DNA of 38,793 nt from an uncultured Flavobacteriales bacterium (GTDB lineage Bacteria; Bacteroidota; Bacteroidia; Flavobacteriales_D; Parvicellaceae), in the NCBI GenBank assembly GCA_913030835.1, contig CAJWDP010000030.1, forward strand, positions 1 to 38,793, read 5' to 3'. The notes under the pieces were generated by a model. The model worked only from the letters and a program-made list of their open reading frames with translations, made no database searches and was not told the DNA's origin. Below, one piece after another: positions 17,098-25,215 of the stretch. The position numbers and the translations under genes are program-made. Position 1 is the stretch's first letter. Each line of letters begins with the position of its first letter.

Positions 17098-17203
17098 ACT
17101 ACTAATTTATTATTTGGGTAATTCGATACAAAATGTTGTTGCTATATTTTTTTGTTTCCTGTTATTCGACCGTTCTAATCTATTTGCGTCTATTACTTCG
17201 TCA

Positions 17204-18682
17204 CTAAGGGACCAATTGATCTACAAAATCTTCCGTATTTTCAATCTTATATTTTTCTTCATTTATCCCATAAGGGTCATTCTCCAATCGAATAGTCGCC
17301 TTCGTGCCTTCGCCGAGAGTGCTCGTAACTTCTACGCTTCCTCCACATTGACTTACGTATTCTTTTACTAAGTTCAACCCTAAGCCATTTCCTGGGACGT
17401 CTGTGACATTTTCGGACCTGAAAAAAGGCGTAAACAGTTTATTCAAGTCTTCTTCCGAAATTCCAATGCCTTCATCAAGAACGTCTATTCTAACACGATC
17501 TTTTTGGTAACAAATATTGATTTCGGCACCCTTGTTATTAGAAAACTTATGAGCGTTGGACAGTAGGTTAATTATTGACTTTTTCAATAGATCTTTGTGG
17601 GTAAACAGGTTCTGTGTCTGACCCGAAACATTGATAGAAAACTGGCCATCCATATCATCAGGCAGGTACATACTTTCCACCGCCTTGGAAATCAAATCAA
17701 CAAGATCAAATTCATTTTTCTCCTGTCTGAATTTCCCGGTGGAGACCTTTTCCAATAGGAGCACCTCATCCATCAAGTTCGAAATATTACTTATCTCACT
17801 TTGTATTCTATTGATGTATTTGGCACACTTATCCTCTACCGATCCTGGAGTTTGCTCAGAAAGCATGCTAATTAACTCTGTATTCGATCGTATGATGGAA
17901 AGGGGTGTCCGGAACTGGTGAGATGCCATCGTAATAAAGCTGGATTTCATATCACTTAGCTCGACTTCTTTGGCCAGTGCTTTTTCCAGACTTCTTTGAT
18001 AATTGGCCAAGTCTGTAATGTCCAGTATTACCCCTATTGAACCGACGGGTTGGTTTTGATCATCTGACAGAGGGATTCCCGCCGTATAATATCTTCCGTT
18101 TGAACCATTTTTGTGCGTAATGGTGCGTTCATATAGTTCCGTTCTTTTGTTCTTTCTGGCCTTTATTTTCTCCCCTTCATTTATTCCATGATCACCAAGC
18201 ACATCGGTTGCTTTGACCCCGAGAAGATCAAGTTCATTATACCCCGTTTTATTTTTAAACTCTGAGTTGCATGCGAGTATGATTCCTTTGTCATCAACTA
18301 CTAAAACACCGAGATTGAATTTTTCCAAAATATGCAAACTCTTAAAGTCTCCACCTAATCGTGAAAATTGCTTTGAACTGAGCGAGTATTTGCCAGGATT
18401 ATTAACGATACTTTTTTTTATGCTCACAATGTAGTTTTCCTTTGAAGGTCTCATTGTCAATATGGTTTCGAAGATCAGAGTAATGAGCCCAACACATAGA
18501 AAAAGTACTACCCAAAGCAATAGTCTCAAAGAATCTGTTGGTCGTGCAAAAACTTCCGCCGCATCCTCTTCAAGCACAAATAAATTGTAGTCCAACAATA
18601 ATCCAAAAAGTAATAAGCACCCGGTTACCGCCCCAATTCGATAGCTTCTTCTTGATATAATATTTGCAATCCTATTATCCAT
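17204..18682 (-). CDS. Membrane PAS-domain sensor histidine kinase
   Basis: The protein has 492 residues. Two membrane helices (about 14-38 and 51-76) enclose only about 12 periplasmic residues, so sensing is unlikely to be extracytoplasmic. A PAS domain (about 110-230; LVVDDKGIILACNSEF, the NGSNGRYYTAG strand) follows, then HisKA with ASHQFRTPL (His255) and HATPase (NLLSNAHKFS, DEGIGIS, GNGLGL). It has no receiver domain, so it must signal to a separate regulator, most simply the LytTR protein encoded 106 bases downstream. It starts 40 bases after the HAMP kinase stop. Confidence 0.92.
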   Translation of the reverse strand: MDNRIANIISRRSYRIGAVTGCLLLFGLLLDYNLFVLEEDAAEVFARPTDSLRLLLWVVLFLCVGLITLIFETILTMRPSKENYIVSIKKSIVNNPGKYSLSSKQFSRLGGDFKSLHILEKFNLGVLVVDDKGIILACNSEFKNKTGYNELDLLGVKATDVLGDHGINEGEKIKARKNKRTELYERTITHKNGSNGRYYTAGIPLSDDQNQPVGSIGVILDITDLANYQRSLEKALAKEVELSDMKSSFITMASHQFRTPLSIIRSNTELISMLSEQTPGSVEDKCAKYINRIQSEISNISNLMDEVLLLEKVSTGKFRQEKNEFDLVDLISKAVESMYLPDDMDGQFSINVSGQTQNLFTHKDLLKKSIINLLSNAHKFSNNKGAEINICYQKDRVRIDVLDEGIGISEEDLNKLFTPFFRSENVTDVPGNGLGLNLVKEYVSQCGGSVEVTSTLGEGTKATIRLENDPYGINEEKYKIENTEDFVDQLVP

Positions 18683-18722
18683 TGTTTTTCAATCGAAATA
18701 AACTCCGCCGTCTTATTTCGCG

Positions 18723-20201
18723 TTAGCTCGCCCCCATTTGTTCTTGCATTTTTTCTTTTCGATTTTCAACTGAAAGAGGGAAAGTAACTGTGAATTTTGC
18801 GCCCTCATTTTCTTTACTTTCCACCCGAATATGCCCACCGTTCAGATCCGTATATTCTTTGGCAATTGCAAGGCCAAGGCCCGTACCAGAAATATCTTCG
18901 ACGTTATATGCCCGATGAAATGGCTGAAATAAATTGTCAATTTCATTTTCCGGAATTCCTATCCCATTATCTTCTACTGAAATCGAAATCGTCTTCTGTC
19001 TAAATGTCAACTTCAGTTTCGGGTTTTTCTCTTTTGAATACTTGAATGCGTTAGATACCAAGTTTTCAATCACATGCTGGACAAGCTTTTCGTCGAGCAG
19101 GGCCTTCACCGCATTTCCCTCAATTTCCATCTCCAGCTGACGTCCATCCGGTTGAATTGAGCTTGTGTGTGTTTGTATTTCGCTGACCAGCTCAACAAGA
19201 TCCAATTCTTTAGGTTCTGCCTGTAAATGTCCCGAACCAATTTTCCCGAGTATTAGCACATCGTCCATCAGCTGGGTCATTCTCGAGATTTCTTTGCCTA
19301 TTCGAGTTGACGTTTTTATCAATTTTTCCTTTTGTGATTCGGCCTTCCCATTGTTAACGATCATTGCCAACAATTCACTATTGGATTGAATAATTGCTAA
19401 TGGTGTTCTGAACTGATGCGAAGCCATGGAAACAAAATGACTTTTCAACTCGCCAATGTGCTTTTCTTTATTTAGCGAACGCTCCAGATTGTCAAGTAAC
19501 ATTTCATTGTTTTCTTTTTCCTTTTGAAGACTATCGCTTAGTTCATCTATGGAATTCGCCAATGATTCAACTTCTTTTATGGAAGAGTTGGAGGAGACCT
19601 CTACCTTCCCATATTCATTATTTTTTAGTCCCTCTGTTTTATTTTTTAAGTCTTTTAGAGGGGAAGATATCATGTTTGCTAAAACGTAAAATGCAATGGA
19701 AAGGACCGCGAATACTGATGCGAGTACGATAAATATCTGGACATTTCCCTCCCAAATTTGATCTGTAATTCTGTCATTTTTTGATGCTACAATAATTTTA
19801 CCCCGAAATATGTCGGATTTGAACTCGGCTTCTCCGATTGAAAAGTTCTTCTGGTCTTCTATTGGATTGGTTTCAATCTCTGAAAAACGGCGTTCAATGA
19901 ATAGTGGATCGTTTACATAATCCTCTGATGATCGAATTGCAATATAATCTACCTCATTACTACTTCCTGCCCAGTCAATCGATTTTTGAATTCCCTCCAG
20001 ACTCTTTGTTTCATCCCCTGTTGTGAAATTCAGCTCCACTCCTAGCGCAACAGTTTTTGCAACATTTTCAATTCGGGCCTGATTATTAGACAGCAAAAGA
20101 TCCGTCTGACTTTGAATCCTCAAAAAGGCAACAATTGCACCAATTATAAACACAGACAATGTGAACGGAAGCCATATTCGAAATGTCAGGGATCTCCACA
20201 T
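18723..20201 (-). CDS. Membrane sensor histidine kinase with periplasmic sensor and HAMP domain
   Basis: This 492-residue kinase has membrane helices at about 10-28 and 150-175, a periplasmic sensor of about 120 residues between them, a HAMP domain (about 175-228), a coiled coil, HisKA (ASHQFRTPL, His262) and HATPase (NLVSNAFKYS, DNGIGIP, GTGLGL). The kinase core is strikingly similar to that of the 945-residue kinase two genes upstream, including shared stretches such as MTQLMDDVLILGKIG and LDEKLVQHVIENLVSNAFKY. It starts 3 bases after the PstS-like gene, so the periplasmic protein may deliver the ligand signal to this sensor. That link is inference from gene order. Confidence 0.93.
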   Translation of the reverse strand: MWRSLTFRIWLPFTLSVFIIGAIVAFLRIQSQTDLLLSNNQARIENVAKTVALGVELNFTTGDETKSLEGIQKSIDWAGSSNEVDYIAIRSSEDYVNDPLFIERRFSEIETNPIEDQKNFSIGEAEFKSDIFRGKIIVASKNDRITDQIWEGNVQIFIVLASVFAVLSIAFYVLANMISSPLKDLKNKTEGLKNNEYGKVEVSSNSSIKEVESLANSIDELSDSLQKEKENNEMLLDNLERSLNKEKHIGELKSHFVSMASHQFRTPLAIIQSNSELLAMIVNNGKAESQKEKLIKTSTRIGKEISRMTQLMDDVLILGKIGSGHLQAEPKELDLVELVSEIQTHTSSIQPDGRQLEMEIEGNAVKALLDEKLVQHVIENLVSNAFKYSKEKNPKLKLTFRQKTISISVEDNGIGIPENEIDNLFQPFHRAYNVEDISGTGLGLAIAKEYTDLNGGHIRVESKENEGAKFTVTFPLSVENRKEKMQEQMGAS

Positions 20202-20204
20202 AAT

Positions 20205-20651
20205 CTAGTCTTTCAAATCAATTTTTAGTTTTTCGGAGACTTCAAATCCTTTCGAAATCAAGCCAATAGCACCTTCATTGTTGGACACAAACTTGGCAAT
20301 TTCTTCATCCGAATCCAGAAAGTGAGGAGGGCTAAACCTCCCCTGAAAAACCAAAGACAACCAAAACTTCTTGACTCCATAAAACGATTTATTGTAAATC
20401 AATTTTGAAATGGCCTCCGCATGCTCGTTCTTGGAAGATGGCAGTACAATTAGAACCTCGCTATCCGTTTCCCAGCTGGCGTGCTTTCCTTTGAACCGAT
20501 TCCGAAGCTCACCCAGCGAAATCTGGGTTATTCCCGCATCGTTGGCAATGACCTGATAACCAGATACAATTTCTTGCCCTTGTGCCTTTACTTCAAATGG
20601 AATAGAAAGGAACAGCAGCAGCACTAAACAAATGACAGATCTAAAAACCAT
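20205..20651 (-). CDS. Small PstS-like periplasmic binding protein
   Basis: This 148-residue protein has a signal peptide (about 1-23, ending VKAQ). The mature part is a single PstS-like domain: ISLGELRNRFKGKHASW, then VLIVLPSSKNEHAEAISKLI, a KKFWLSLVFQGRFSPPH segment, and EIAKFVSNNEGAIGLIS, the order seen in phosphate-type binding proteins. It is about half the length of a classical PstS and has no ABC transporter genes nearby, so a sensory role is more likely than uptake. It overlaps the barrel gene upstream by 11 bases and lies 3 bases before the HAMP kinase. The true ligand is unknown; phosphate or another oxyanion is only a family-based guess. Confidence 0.82.
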   Translation of the reverse strand: MVFRSVICLVLLLFLSIPFEVKAQGQEIVSGYQVIANDAGITQISLGELRNRFKGKHASWETDSEVLIVLPSSKNEHAEAISKLIYNKSFYGVKKFWLSLVFQGRFSPPHFLDSDEEIAKFVSNNEGAIGLISKGFEVSEKLKIDLKD

Positions 20652-21687
20652 AAGCCACCTGTATTTTAAATTCCAGCTTGGATTCTTCCCTTGCCATATG
20701 CGAAATGTTATTGTCGTAATATTCCACTTGAGTCTTGATATTAATCAAGGGGGTGAATTCGTGACGATAACCCAAAATATATTTGGATCTGAATTGGCCC
20801 ATGTTCAATAAGTCCGAGTCATCTACAGACAAAAAATCAAACCCTATAAAGGGAATAAATCGCTCTTTAATCGGAATGCCGAGATATATATAATTCGAAA
20901 AATTCTCTGCTAAACCCAGCGAATCCGTATTGGTTATATTCATGGAAAACTCATTCAACACATGCACTTTCTCCCCAAAATTGGCAAATGAAAAATTGAT
21001 CAGACTAAACCCGGTTTTCTCTGAAGGCATATTTGACCCATGAGAATGGCTATGACCACTCAAGTCCTCATGCTCGTAGTTTTCGTGAAACAACCCAAAT
21101 CCTATTCTCATTTGATCTTTTGGCTTGATGTGAGCAGCAACCGTTACGGAAGGAGCAGTTGAATTGTCAAAGATCAATCCAGTCGTCGTTGTGTTCCCTA
21201 TTACAACATCATAACCAAAATTCAACTTGCCTAAATTTTGTCCCTGCAGCCGAAGGCCTATCACATGAATTGGAGTAAAATAAGAAAAGGCCAAGGGTCG
21301 ATCTATCGTTGGGAAAAATACTCGGCCATGATGGTAAACGTCATTCCAATAGCTGACCGGAGTGTGCATTCTTCCAACAATTATGCTGTGGTTTTTGAAG
21401 TATCTAAATTTAATCCTTGCTCTTTCTATAGCGGGGACAAAGCCTAAAGAGGAACCGCTGCTTGGCTTGACCACCATCTCACTTAAAAACGATATGTTCT
21501 TAGTAAAGGTTGAGGTGATAAACAAGTCGTGCTCCCCTATGTTCATGAAAGCATCGGAGGCCCCATTCTCTTGCTCGTAGGTAAAATCTATGTGGCCGTA
21601 GCCATTTATCCTTGTTTTGCTTGTTTGAGCGTTGCCTGCCACTACCCAAAACAGCAAACAAAGAGTTATTATTTTTCTATCCATCAT
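20641..21687 (-). CDS. Outer-membrane porin-like beta-barrel
   Basis: The protein has about 348 residues from the Met at 21687, chosen because it places a normal signal peptide (MMDRKIITLCLLF to AGNAQ) at the N-terminus; an in-frame ATG at 21747 adds a basic stretch inside the upstream kinase gene. The mature part is alternating aromatic beta-strands ending in Phe, typical of a 14-16-strand outer-membrane barrel (opening INGYGHIDFTYE). A predicted loop is His-rich (HENYEHEDLSGHSHSHG) and could bind metal. The start overlaps the kinase stop (21677) by 11 bases and the stop overlaps the PstS-like start, so all three are cotranslated. It may admit the ligand that the periplasmic protein binds. 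Confidence 0.82.
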   Translation of the reverse strand: MMDRKIITLCLLFWVVAGNAQTSKTRINGYGHIDFTYEQENGASDAFMNIGEHDLFITSTFTKNISFLSEMVVKPSSGSSLGFVPAIERARIKFRYFKNHSIIVGRMHTPVSYWNDVYHHGRVFFPTIDRPLAFSYFTPIHVIGLRLQGQNLGKLNFGYDVVIGNTTTTGLIFDNSTAPSVTVAAHIKPKDQMRIGFGLFHENYEHEDLSGHSHSHGSNMPSEKTGFSLINFSFANFGEKVHVLNEFSMNITNTDSLGLAENFSNYIYLGIPIKERFIPFIGFDFLSVDDSDLLNMGQFRSKYILGYRHEFTPLINIKTQVEYYDNNISHMAREESKLEFKIQVAYGF

Positions 21688-24514
21688 GTTCAACTCTATT
21701 TTTTGACGCTCTTTTCGTCTTGTTCGCTTTTTTTTGTGGTTGTTCATGAACCAGTCCTATTGGAAAAGTAACCACAAATTTCGTCCCTTCATTTACTTTA
21801 CTTTCCACCTGAATATTCCCGCCGTTCAGTTCCGTGTATTCCTTGGCTATTACTAGCCCAAGACCAGTGCCCGGGATGTCTGCTACGTTATCCGCACGGT
21901 GAAATGGCTGAAATAACTTATCTAACTCGTTTTTAGGAATTCCTATGCCCTTATCTTCCACCGAAATTGATACCGTCTTTTGCTTGAAGCCTAGTGTCAA
22001 CTTTGGATTTTTATCTTTTGAATACTTAAATGCATTAGACACTAAGTTTTCAATCACATGTTGAACGAGTTTTTCATCAAGCAGGACTGTAACAGGATTT
22101 CCCTGTATTTCCAGATCCAACTTACGATCGTCCTGTTGAATTGAGTTTGTGTGCGTTTCTATTTCAGTTATCAGTTCAGCTAGATTCAATTCTTTCGGGT
22201 CTGACTCTAAATGTCCTGCTCCAATCTTTCCTAGTATGAGCACATCATCCATCAGCTGGGTCATCCTTGAAATTTCAGAGGTAATGCGACCCGATGACTT
22301 ACTGAGTTTTTCTTTTAAAGATTCTCCTGAGTCCTTTTTGATAATCATAGACAGCAACTCACTGTTGGATTGAATGATTGCGAGTGGAGTTCGAAATTGA
22401 TGGGAAGCCATTGCAACAAAATGACTTTTGAGTTCCCCAAGCTCTTTTTCCTTTTGCAACGAGTTTTGAAGCCTTTGTTGTAATTCTTTTTCCTCAGATA
22501 CGTCAAAGCTGACTGCAACGTATTTCTCTATCTCTCCACTGACATTGAAAAATGGCACCACTGTTTGATGCAGCCAAAAATCATGACCGTCTTTTGCCTG
22601 ATAGATTACCTCACCTTTCCAAATATCACCTTTTTCCACCCCACCCCAAAGACCTATGATGGATGCAATGTCCTGAGAAGAGGAATGCAGATCTGCAAAT
22701 TGCTTACCTATAAGTTCGGGCAGTGAATATCCTGAAACTTTACAGAAGATGTCATTTGCATAGGTAATTATCCCTTCCGTGTCGATCGTGGAAACTAAAG
22801 CAATTTGATTTAATGTATCCACCTGGTGGCTAAGCTCGTTTTGAGATATTTCAAGCATGGCTGTTCTGTCCTTTACTTGATCCTCGAGCTCGCGAGTAAA
22901 CTGTTCTTTTAAGTTTTCAGACTCCACCTGGCTGGTCTTGTCCATCAAAACTCCATATATCCTCAATAATTTTCCTGAAGAGCTGAATTCCGAGTTGGCT
23001 CGCATTTCCAGAAATATTTTCCGCGATGTAATTACTTTCAGTCTGAATTGAACATGAATTGACCTTTGAGATGCCATTAATTGTTCAATCTTCTGCAAAA
23101 CCAAGTCTCTGTCGTCCGGATGCACTATTCCTGCCAGTTCGTTAAACCCCGACATGGAAGAAGGAGCCTTTACATTAAATTTTTCGAGAAATAGTTCTGG
23201 CCCTGAAAATTTCCCTGTTTTATTCTCCCATTCCCAGCTGGCAAGGTTGGCTATATTTTGCGCCTCTTTCAGCAGGTTTTCACTTTTGGCTAGCTCGCGA
23301 TTCGCCACAACGTTAGCTGTTATATCCCTGATTATTGCTCCATGCTTAAAGTGACCTTTTCGATCATCACTAATGGGAAAAGCTGATACGTGTACAAATA
23401 TTTTACTGCCATCCTTATGTTTTCTCTCGGTTTCGTAAGAAAAGCTCTTGCCGCTATTTAGCTTCGCCAAAACTTTCGCCTGTTCCTCAATCATCTCAGG
23501 GCCTCCGTTCCCAAGAATAGAAGCGCTTTCTCCTATTATTTCCAATGATTTATAGCCAAACAATTTTTCCGCAGCTTCATTCCAGCTAAGTACTATTCCA
23601 TTTTCATCGGTACTCATTATGGCGTCTATAGACGAGTTGATCAGTAAAGCTCTCTCTTGATTCAGTAATTCAAGCTGCCTTCTTGTTGTAAGGTCTCTAA
23701 AAATTAATGTTGTCGAAGTATGAATGCCCGCTTCAAAAATCAAGTTGACTGATACTTCGTAATTCAATTTGGTGCCGCTTTCCAATTCAAACTGAATTTC
23801 TAAATTTTCCTTGCTGTTTCCACTATTTTTTGCTGAATTGGCTATTAAATCAACCAATTTGGTTGCGCTTTCAGCCGATAGATACGGGAATATCTTTTCG
23901 TGATTTTTTGCTCGGCCCATTTTAGTTTTCCAAGCCTCATTGGAATATATAATTTTACCCGTTGGATCTAATGAAACAATAAGATCTGACCCTCCATCTA
24001 ACATCGCATCCAGTTCATTTTGATGTTTTCTCAGCGATTCTTCAACTCTCTTAAAATTAGTTTGGTCAAATCCGTAGATATTTACATATTCTTTGCCGAC
24101 AACAGGTGTTATGGTTAAAAGGGTATATTCATCTCCTAAATCAAACCCCATTTGCTCAGGATTTCTTGATCTTAACACCTCTTTTACCTTATCAAATAAT
24201 TTGTGATCATCATTCTGATTCAGCTTCTTGAGGAATGCCCTGGCTGGTGAGTTTGAATATATTAACTCTCCTTCAGCGCTGTACCGCATAACTGGGGCGG
24301 GGTTTTCCCGGGGAAAAGCCGTTAAGTCTACAACTTGCATCGACTCTGCTTCCAGTTTAATTGCAAGCTCCTCGTTTAGCCGTTGAACTTCTTGATAGGC
24401 ATTATAGATCTCCATACTCTTGATCTCGAGTATTTGCTCTGCATCTTTTCGCGATTGTTTTTCGCGAGCCAATGCTCTCTCCAATATTGCAATTCTTTTT
24501 TCTTCTTTCGTCAT
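21677..24514 (-). CDS. Soluble multi-PAS histidine kinase, likely H-NOX partner
   Basis: This 945-residue kinase has no signal peptide or membrane helix. An N-terminal coiled coil (about 1-58) is followed by about five PAS domains (roughly 60-165, 165-285, 290-410, 415-540 and 560-685; for example IDAIMSTDENGIVLSWNEAA and TIDTEGIITYANDIF), a short coil, HisKA (ASHQFRTPL, His705) and HATPase (NLVSNAFKYS, DKGIGIP, GTGLGL). The basic C-terminal tail (about 920-945) is unusual. Its ATG overlaps the H-NOX stop (ATGA, 24511-24514). In characterised systems such as Shewanella HnoK and Vibrio HqsK/HahK, an H-NOX encoded next to a cytoplasmic kinase inhibits it when NO is bound, and this layout fits. 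There is no receiver domain, so transfer must go to a separate regulator. Confidence 0.93.
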   Translation of the reverse strand: MTKEEKRIAILERALAREKQSRKDAEQILEIKSMEIYNAYQEVQRLNEELAIKLEAESMQVVDLTAFPRENPAPVMRYSAEGELIYSNSPARAFLKKLNQNDDHKLFDKVKEVLRSRNPEQMGFDLGDEYTLLTITPVVGKEYVNIYGFDQTNFKRVEESLRKHQNELDAMLDGGSDLIVSLDPTGKIIYSNEAWKTKMGRAKNHEKIFPYLSAESATKLVDLIANSAKNSGNSKENLEIQFELESGTKLNYEVSVNLIFEAGIHTSTTLIFRDLTTRRQLELLNQERALLINSSIDAIMSTDENGIVLSWNEAAEKLFGYKSLEIIGESASILGNGGPEMIEEQAKVLAKLNSGKSFSYETERKHKDGSKIFVHVSAFPISDDRKGHFKHGAIIRDITANVVANRELAKSENLLKEAQNIANLASWEWENKTGKFSGPELFLEKFNVKAPSSMSGFNELAGIVHPDDRDLVLQKIEQLMASQRSIHVQFRLKVITSRKIFLEMRANSEFSSSGKLLRIYGVLMDKTSQVESENLKEQFTRELEDQVKDRTAMLEISQNELSHQVDTLNQIALVSTIDTEGIITYANDIFCKVSGYSLPELIGKQFADLHSSSQDIASIIGLWGGVEKGDIWKGEVIYQAKDGHDFWLHQTVVPFFNVSGEIEKYVAVSFDVSEEKELQQRLQNSLQKEKELGELKSHFVAMASHQFRTPLAIIQSNSELLSMIIKKDSGESLKEKLSKSSGRITSEISRMTQLMDDVLILGKIGAGHLESDPKELNLAELITEIETHTNSIQQDDRKLDLEIQGNPVTVLLDEKLVQHVIENLVSNAFKYSKDKNPKLTLGFKQKTVSISVEDKGIGIPKNELDKLFQPFHRADNVADIPGTGLGLVIAKEYTELNGGNIQVESKVNEGTKFVVTFPIGLVHEQPQKKANKTKRASKNRVEHDG

Positions 24515-25050
24515 GACTTGACCAAAGTGTACTTTATTTTTGAACCGTCCTTTTCAAGGTGTGTTTCGGAAACAACAACTTCCTCTTTATAATGGCTGAT
24601 GGTTTGATCAATTAGGCCTCGTGCTAAATCCCCCATTTTTCTTTCAGAAGTGTAAACCAATTCCAACTCATTGTCATTTACCCAATTCGGCTTAAAGCCA
24701 GGCACTTTTGCTCCTGGATATAATTTCAACGCCTCAGGATGGATATAATCATCCAAAGAAGCCAAAAACTTTAAAGCACAATCGTGCTTTTTGAAAAAAT
24801 TCGTGTAGGTCAAATTGAGCATGCTAAAAAAACACCCTGAATAGGCCGCCAACATTTGTTTCGTATTCAACCCGGTAATTTTCCCCAATTCAGCAAGAAT
24901 TGAGTAGATCTCCGAATCCGGATAGTCCCCAACAGCAGTATACGCCCCGCCGGATTCCAAATTCGCGTTTTCAATCACCTCATCTAATACTTCCAGACCA
25001 AACTGATCCTCAATCATATTAACCAATTCCGTAAATACTACACCTTTCAT
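24511..25050 (-). CDS. H-NOX haem-based gas sensor protein
   Basis: This 179-residue stand-alone H-NOX (HNOB, PF07700) domain starts at the canonical MKGVVF; a TTG two codons earlier is not used here. The proximal haem ligand is His104 in IHPEALKLYPGAKVP, and the haem-propionate motif Y-x-S-x-R is intact (YTSER, Tyr133, Ser135, Arg137). The position aligned with the distal Tyr140 of the thermophile Tt H-NOX and with Ile145 of soluble guanylate cyclase beta1 appears to be Leu142, which predicts NO selectivity without stable O2 binding. It is cytoplasmic and should control the overlapping multi-PAS kinase. The gene follows the AraC-type regulator by 165 bases, a gap that contains a palindrome and A/T repeats. 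Confidence 0.94.
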   Translation of the reverse strand: MKGVVFTELVNMIEDQFGLEVLDEVIENANLESGGAYTAVGDYPDSEIYSILAELGKITGLNTKQMLAAYSGCFFSMLNLTYTNFFKKHDCALKFLASLDDYIHPEALKLYPGAKVPGFKPNWVNDNELELVYTSERKMGDLARGLIDQTISHYKEEVVVSETHLEKDGSKIKYTLVKS

Positions 25051-25139
25051 AATCAAAAATTTAATTGGGTTGCTTTTCTCAAATAATTCAAAAGAAATTA
25101 GCTCATAAATTTGGGCTATTTAATCGGCTCAGATTTTAA

Positions 25140-25158
25140 TTGGTCAAAATATGACCAA
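25140..25158. promoter_or_regulatory. Inverted repeat upstream of the H-NOX gene
   Basis: TTGGTCA (25140-25146) and TGACCAA (25152-25158) form a perfect seven-base inverted repeat around AAATA. It lies about 90 bases upstream of the H-NOX start, in the gap after the AraC-type regulator. This is the expected place for an operator of the H-NOX operon. The binding protein is unknown; the adjacent AraC-type or LytTR regulator is a candidate. Confidence 0.45.
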
Positions 25159-25196
25159 AAATTGAAAACAATTGACTGAAAATTGAAAATTGAGTT
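25159..25196. repeat. A/T-rich iterated ATTGA-type repeats
   Basis: The sequence contains four close copies of an AATTGA-like unit, with the phrase AAAATTGA recurring and an 8-base step in AAAATTGAAAATTGA. They sit between the inverted repeat at 25140-25158 and the stop of the AraC-type regulator. AraC-family regulators often bind direct repeats, so these could be part of the operator, or simply low-complexity sequence. Confidence 0.3.
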
Positions 25197-25215
25197 TTGA
25201 ATGAAAATAGATAGG

